64,000 nt of DNA from Bombyx mori (lineage: Eukaryota; Arthropoda; Insecta; Lepidoptera; Bombycidae): contig NC_085117.1 of the NCBI RefSeq assembly GCF_030269925.1, positions 13,764,731 to 13,828,730 on the forward strand. Reading direction: 5' to 3'. Each line of letters opens with the position of its first letter. Position 1 is the first letter of the stretch. This document shows, one piece after another, positions 58,861 through 64,000 of the stretch. The notes under the pieces are model-generated. The model did no database searches. It was not told where the DNA came from and saw only the letters and a program-made list of their open reading frames with translations. Made by a program: the position numbers and the translations under genes.

Positions 58861-59290
58861 GGAACGAAGTTCCTTATGGGACGCTGCGGAGGCGTACCCT
58901 AACCGGGAAAAAACGTCCGTAACGTAAGATTTTTCTATTTAATTTGTTATCAACAGATGTCGCTGTACGTAAATTTAATAATTCCTGAATCGCGGTGACG
59001 AGATGTTATACAGTTGATAGCGTTCTTGTATTTCTCTTGCTAAGTCATACTTACCTGGCGTAGGGGATACCGTGATCATGCAGGCGGTTCCCCCAGGGCG
59101 AGGCTGCTGCTCCATTGCACTGCGAAGTGGTTGACCCTTGCGATTATTTTTATTTTTATCAATAAAAAAATCATAATAAAAAATGTATACCCGAATAATT
59201 ATTTTCTTTATACCTCGAATAGAACTTAAAATTAATATTTATATAATATGAAACTTCGTGCCTATCCGGTGTCCCACGACACCACAATTC
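58861..59290 (+). mobile_element. Family X element carrying a U1-like segment, copy 6
   Basis: Left end GGAACGAAGTTCCTTATGGG through ACCGGGAAAAAACGTCCG. Family sequence resumes near 59205 (TTTTCTTTATACCTCGAATA) and ends in GAAACTTCGTGCC, GGTGTCCCACGACACC. Between about 58937 and 59204 the usual interior is absent and foreign sequence, including the U1-like stretch, is found instead. Confidence 0.75.
59047..59146 (+). ncRNA. Truncated U1 snRNA sequence
   Basis: Starts at the exact U1 5' end: ATACTTACCTG, with the 5'-splice-site-pairing ACTTACCTG at 59049-59057. It continues through stem-loop I (GGGGATACCG, loop GATCATGCAG) and stem-loop II with the U1A-binding ATTGCAC and GGGCGAGGC ... TTGACCC arms, to GCGATTA. 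U1 base-pairs with 5' splice sites in the spliceosome. The last third, with the Sm site, is not recognisable, and the 70K loop has two changes from the vertebrate form. It is most likely a retro-inserted pseudogene. No convincing proximal sequence element was found upstream. Confidence 0.85.
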
Positions 59291-59660
59291 TTTTTTTTTG
59301 CTATTGTACATAAGGAAATTTAGGAATCTCCTAATTCACTTAATCTTATAACGCGAAAAGCGAAGCGAATTGCGAAAGCGAACCTTTGATTTTATTTTAC
59401 TATGTAGTAAATGAAGCAGCTTAAGACACTGAAGTGGTGAAAACTTTAAATCTCTAGTATAATTTATCAGTTCGTTGCAAAAACTGTGCTGAGCCCGAGG
59501 GATGACCGCAAGACAAACGAAACTTCAACATTGTCAAACTGTCAAGAAATTTAGGTTACGAACAAAACCACTAATGTAATACAAAGATAAATTACTTGAA
59601 ATTAAATCTTCAGTTTCAGTGCAAGGCCTAAAAAGATTGTCGACTTACAAACGAATATTC
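59291..59660. other. No recognised gene
   Basis: Unassigned sequence between family X copy 6 and a SINE. Confidence 0.5.
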
Positions 59661-59661
59661 A

Positions 59662-59815
59662 ATAGGTGAGGCAGCCGTTGTAATTATACTTGAGACCTTA
59701 GAACTTATATCTCAAGGTGGGTGGCGCATTTACATTGTAGATGTCTATGGGCTCAAGTAACCACTTAACACCAGGTGGGCTGTGAGCTCGTCCACCCATC
59801 TAAGCTATAAAAAAA
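59662..59815 (+). repeat. 5'-truncated SINE
   Basis: GTGAGGCAGCCGTTGTAATT to the tail and A run. Only the last 150 bp are present. Confidence 0.85.
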
Positions 59816-59884
59816 TATATCGAACTTTGAGATGGGGATGTTTCCAAATATTTTTTTTTAATTAATGTAATGTGAGTTGGATTT

Positions 59885-60075
59885 ATATGCTGCAAAGCAG
59901 TAATGCGTTCCGGTTTCAAGGGAGGGGCAGCCGATGTACTATAGAACTGTGACTTAGAATTAATGTTCAAGGCAGGTGGAGGCTTTTAAGATGTTGATAT
60001 CTATGGGTTCCCCGTACCATTAAAAACCAGGTGTGCCGTAGGTTCGTTCATTCCTTCTAGCAATAAAATAATAAT
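59885..60075 (+). repeat. Degraded SINE, tail half, with AAT tail
   Basis: AAAGCAGTAATGCGTTCCGG, GGGAGGGGCAGCCGATG, CCAGGTGTGCCGTAGG and an (AAT)n tail. Confidence 0.7.
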
Positions 60076-60264
60076 AATAATAATAGGTATAATTTCAAGG
60101 GAACTAATATATGAAAATGTAGTTTAGATTGGAAATAATAATTGGGCAAAAATCCGTCAATCATATGAAATTTCGTTATGTAAATAATCTTGGTACTTAA
60201 AATCTCTTCCGTACTAGTAACTACTACTGGTATTTTAGTAATCAATTTAACTCACTGCGTTATA

Positions 60265-60265
<1 letters not shown>
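60076..60265. other. No recognised gene
   Basis: Unassigned short stretch. Confidence 0.5.

Positions 60266-60338
<73 letters not shown>
60266..60338. repeat. (AT)n microsatellite
   Basis: About 36 nearly uninterrupted AT units. The 71-codon plus-strand frame through it is read as alternating Ile-Tyr and is not a gene. Confidence 0.97.
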
Positions 60339-60344
<6 letters not shown>

Positions 60345-61454
60345 TATATCCGTATACGTAGTTACTGCATTATATTTTGTATATAATAAAAAATATGCCA
60401 TGTGAGAGCTGAGCCGTGTTCCAACGAAAAGTCGACTAAACTTTATTTGGTAATGAAAAAAATGATCTCCATCTGACTAGATGATCTGACTGCAAACGCA
60501 AAATAGTGGAACTTCTTTCAGCTCGTAAATAATATAAAATTATATAAGAACGAATTGATTAATGTCCGAAACATTAACAAAAGTTTGTGTCTAACACACT
60601 AGGAACAGTCCCTAACTAAACTTCATTATTTTGATTTGTTTACAAGACTTTAACCATTCTCTGCAACCGAGTTAATTCTAACTTAGAAGACAAACTTGGT
60701 ACTTACCTACTATCAAACTTATAATGTTAATTCACAGTATGTAAGCTTGACTGTAGTTTGATCATAGTTATTACGTAACTAGCGTGGGTAGTGGTTTGAA
60801 GTATAGGTAAGAATCCCACAGCTAGTTCTGAAAATAAATTCAAGTGTACAATTTTCCCTAGTATCGCCTTTCTTATTATAGGACTTGGCTACCTTCAAAC
60901 ACATGTCAGATGATTATTATTATGAAAATATATAAGTTTGAAAAACCAGTCTGAAACTAAGAACAAATCGCGCACGGCCATCCGGGCCCAAATTAGGATT
61001 CTTTGTATTTTGGGTACCAGAGACTGACATAGATACTTATAACGCGTTCAGATATATACATGTGTATATATATATATATGTCGCCGCAACGATTTTTAGA
61101 AACTTTATTATTCATTATAAAATTATTGTTTAAATTATTTAATGACGATTTGTTGATTTGTGAACAATGTCGCAATGTCAATGTCGTTAATAATTAAGCG
61201 TTGTATTACTACGAGGCCGAATTCCTTTAACTACTTCCATTTTTGTTAAAATGGTGGTAGTCACATTTATTGTGATTGGTCAATTCTAAGACATGAATTA
61301 CTTTCGCTGATAGATTATTTTAGTTCTAATATTTTAAAATCAATTGTAATAAAATCAAATCAATTTAACAAAGTAAAACTGCATCGATTACCTTAATAAT
61401 TATTTTGTAAAAATATTGTGGGTAACACTAAATGTTATGATGTTGAACAAATGG
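60339..61454. other. Unassigned, upstream of a promoter candidate
   Basis: AT-rich sequence with a short (TA)n run near 61065. The word AGAATCCCACAGCTAG near 60808 may be a very old SINE head. If the promoter candidate is real, regulatory sites may be here, but I cannot identify any. Confidence 0.4.
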
Positions 61455-61487
61455 TATAAAAAGGGAGTGACCTGCGTCACACCGGCA
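61455..61487 (+). promoter_or_regulatory. Candidate RNA polymerase II core promoter
   Basis: TATAAAAA at 61455-61462 is followed 32 bases from its first T by GCACTT, an acceptable initiator with its A at 61487. The sequence between is unusually G+C-rich for this area. The spacing fits a TATA-dependent insect promoter, and a splice donor follows soon after. Confidence 0.4.
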
Positions 61488-61518
61488 CTTTTGCTCCAGC
61501 TCTCGGAAAGGAAACATT
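61487..61518 (+). other. Possible short 5' UTR exon with splice donor
   Basis: From the predicted start to a strong donor, ATT|GTGAGTAC, at 61519. No ATG is present, so it would be a non-coding first exon. No matching acceptor or coding exon was recognised in the remaining 2.5 kb, so the rest of the gene would lie beyond the window or the prediction is wrong. Confidence 0.3.
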
Positions 61519-61761
61519 GTGAGTACAATCTATGTCGGTTTGCATTTAAAAATGTTTAACTAGGTAATTCTTGTGAGTTCATAATTAAAAGTTGTGAAAT
61601 AATTATGACTTACTTCTCATTAGTAAAATTCATTTGCATACCTTCCTTCCAAGCCACGATTTAGTGGTTTGTATTTCATGTAAATTACATACATTGAAAT
61701 CACGTCTTCCCTTTTATTTACACCCATAACCTCATTTTATTCGACATATACATATGCATGT

Positions 61762-62142
61762 ATAGTCTCCTCAGAATTTCATGGACCGCGCACCGTACCA
61801 ACTTTTTGATTCTGAAAGAGGTCAACATCAAGGAGAGACTGTCGTCAACAGTCCAAATACGAATCCTCAAGGTCTTCAGGCAGATTGCTCGTAATGAGGA
61901 CTCCATTGAGCTGTTGGTGGTGCAAGGGAAAGTCGAGGGCAAAAATGCTCGCGGATGGTCTCCAACGCGATGGACCGACCTCATAAAATCTGTGACTCGC
62001 TCCAATATATATGATTGCTCTCACTCTGCGACACATGGTGCCAAATAACGTCGCATCGCGAGAGCATTGGTGTTGCAGGATTTCGACTGATGCATGACCA
62101 CGACCACTCTGTCAAGATTATACGACTAGGAAGAAGAAGATA
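61762..62142 (+). mobile_element. 5'-truncated RTE LINE, second subfamily
   Basis: The plus-strand frame reads LLRISWTAHRTNFLILKEVN, KERLSSTVQIRILKVFRQIA, LVVQGKVEGKNARGWSPTRW, then TDLIKSVTRS. This is the same post-polymerase region as the RTE at 6545-7070, but a clearly different sequence. After stops come the last residues and a GAAGAAGAAG tail at about 62131-62141. No catalytic motif remains. Confidence 0.85.
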
Positions 62143-62262
62143 AAAACATCCAGACAAAAACGCACCTGTTCATCACTCGAATGTTAGCACGACGTGGGAA
62201 TCGAACGACCTTCCGCGCAACTGTCAGGGGCGCTAACTACTTCATCCTTGGATCAGTCATTC
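62143..62262 (-). repeat. tRNA-headed SINE fragment, second type
   Basis: On the minus strand a B-box-like GTTCGATTCCCACGTCG is preceded by tRNA-like TAGTTAGCGCCCCTGAC and followed by GAGTGATGAACAGGTGCG and GGATGTTTTTATC. The order of head and tail recalls 57138-57420. It lies directly against the RTE tail. Confidence 0.55.
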
Positions 62263-63061
62263 ATAAAATAATCATAAGACTCTTATCATTAGGATCCCGT
62301 TCAATTATCGCCTAAGTTTTTGTATTCTCTGAAGTCAACAGATACGCTTTTGTACGGGCTTACACTTTCGACTTCTATTATTATATTTCCATCACCAGTC
62401 TCTTAAAATTTCTGTACATACATTTTTCTGTTTTTCTATCGATTTCGATTCAAAATACTTTCTTTATAGACTACTTTTGGTACTAAGATTAGTAACTTCT
62501 AATCTATTATAGATGATCCATAAGTTCTAAAATGAATCTAATATCTCAGCTAAGATCAAAGAACCTTTCTCTTGGTAGAAATACGTTTTTTAGCGAGAAT
62601 GTGAAAATAATTTCGGTTCACGTTTGAGTGTTCTGAAATAACTTCTAAACTAAATTTCACAAAAGAATATCCATGGTCTTTGAAATATCATGCTGGTGTT
62701 CATTTTGAATTGTATCTTTTGAATTGAAAATTAAATTCAAAGAGCTCTTTGTCTTTATAGTCGCAGTACTGAAACAGAATTTAAAACTTTGACGCTACAT
62801 ACTTAAAAGAATGTAAAAAAAAAACAATTTTGCATTTTAAAAGGTAAGCAGAGTCAAGTTACAAAATATTGATCGAGATACTTTAATGGATTTTTAAAAA
62901 AGGGAGGAAATATATATCTCTAAATTATGGTTTTTATCTTTCCACTAATATTTTCGAATTGAATATCGACTGTGTGATTAATGTCACATGTTATTTACAT
63001 TTGCTTTGTAAACGAGTTGATATTCAAGTGTGTTGATTTTTTATTTTATTATTTTTCAAAG
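62263..63061. other. No recognised gene
   Basis: AT-rich unassigned sequence. Confidence 0.5.
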
Positions 63062-63108
63062 AGCTCACGTTTCACTTGGTTTTAGGTGATTCGAGGGCCC
63101 ATGGCCGC
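63062..63108 (-). repeat. Old SINE tail fragment
   Basis: GAGCTCACGTTTCACTTGG, TTTTAGGTGATTCGAGG and GCCCATGG match the SINE tail on the minus strand. Confidence 0.4.
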
Positions 63109-63861
63109 TCCTCTTCATGATATGTCTGCAAAATATCAATTGTGTTACAAATATAAAAAGTTATCAATTGCCACAAATACTTCGTATTTTACTGAGATAT
63201 TGAACGATTCAATTCGAAGATACATCCATGGCTGGTTGAGATCTACCTCGAAAGGTTAATAATAGGTAAAATCGTTGTCTCTATAAAGAGTTTTCTCAGG
63301 CTTTTGACTATTAAACTAGTTTTGCTTGACTCTGAACTAAAATTTCGCAGAGCAAATAAAACTTTAACTACAAAACTAAAAACGAGGTCGCTATTGTACA
63401 GGTCATAAATTACATGGATTTTATTTTCGAGTCTGAATCACGTCTGTCTGGAAACTGCTTTGAATCGAGCTCAAAATATAATTTAAAAGTGTAGGCGGCG
63501 GCAACGCAAAACGTTCAAAATAAATAACTGAAAACTTTTTCAATTTCATCCCCCGATCCACAAATTGTGTTTTGCGTTTGAGTAAATCGGGAAATGAATA
63601 ACAAATTTCGACTCCCGAAATCAAGGGAAGGAAATTAATTGCGTTTCTTGAGGCTCGTTTGACACCATACCTTATTATATAATAGTTTCGTGCGAAGTTT
63701 CATGACATAATAATTTTAATGTTTTTTACTTAGAGGAAGAACTACTAAAAAAATTATATTGGAGAAGTATAAGTACTGCTGACGTTGTCCAGCCAATTTG
63801 ATCTGTCTATAACAATTTGAACGACCCGTGTATTTTCAAAATATCTACAATACAACAATAT
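63109..63861. other. No recognised gene
   Basis: Unassigned. A 67-codon minus-strand frame (63421-63624) has no recognised domain. Confidence 0.5.
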
Positions 63862-64000
63862 AACTTTTACTGGTGGTAGGATGTCTTGTGAGTCGGCACG
63901 CGTAGGTACCACCACCCTGCCTACTTCTTCCGTGAAGCAGTAATGCATTTTGGTTTGAAGGGTGGGGCGGCTGTTGTACTGTAAAAACTGAGACCTTAGA
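63862..64000 (+). repeat. SINE running off the window edge
   Basis: TTTTACTGGTGGTAGGATG through AGCAGTAATGCATTTTGG and GTGGGGCGGCTGTTG to the last base. The head is missing and the tail lies outside the window. Confidence 0.85.

Noticed and set aside
58930..59046. snRNA promoter (proximal sequence element) upstream of the U1-like segment
   Set aside because: Only an AATTCC word resembles the insect element, and it is several bases out of position; the rest does not match.
60190..60405. 71-codon frame with Ile-Tyr repeats
   Set aside because: It is the translation of an (AT)n microsatellite.
1..64000. CRISPR arrays, operons, ribosome binding sites or phage genes
   Set aside because: No regularly spaced repeats or dense coding; composition, SINEs and intron-like signals indicate an animal genome.

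Overview
This window looks like repeat-rich, gene-poor nuclear DNA from a lepidopteran, most likely Bombyx mori or a close relative. The evidence is the transposable elements: many copies of a tRNA-headed SINE of the silkworm type, Bm1-like SINE copies, mariner transposons, 5'-truncated RTE, R1-like and Jockey/CR1-like LINE ends, and short Helitrons ending in CTAG next to a T. The species call is inferred from remembered repeat families; no database search was run.

No host protein-coding gene could be supported. Most open frames are under 120 codons and many fall inside repeats. The only coding homologies recognised are transposon-derived: a mariner transposase with two in-frame stops (about 35.6-36.7 kb), a second, frameshifted mariner (44.3-45.5 kb), two copies of a PIF/Harbinger-like element (9.7-13.7 and 14.6-19.1 kb) and RTE reverse-transcriptase C-termini (6.5-7.1, 50.5-50.7 and 61.8-62.1 kb).

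Layout. 0-9.7 kb: Bm1-like SINEs, one copy of a hairpin-ended inverted-repeat element (called family X here), a short Helitron and an RTE LINE end. 9.7-19.1 kb: two same-direction Harbinger copies, the second carrying a clean SINE insertion. 19.1-31 kb: LINE tails, Helitrons, and a complex SINE block with three tandem tails and a GC-rich insert. 31-46 kb: family X, an R1-like LINE with a target-site duplication, both mariners, full-length SINEs and Helitrons. 46-57 kb: old SINEs, Helitrons, a 343-bp inverted-repeat element and a Jockey-like tail. 57-64 kb: SINEs, a family X copy containing a truncated U1 snRNA sequence, an (AT)n tract, and a candidate TATA promoter with a splice donor near 61.5 kb.

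The points most worth checking are family X (same ends, different interiors), the U1-like sequence inside one copy, the matched empty and filled SINE sites in the two Harbinger copies, the triple SINE tail beside a GC-rich insert, and the candidate promoter.
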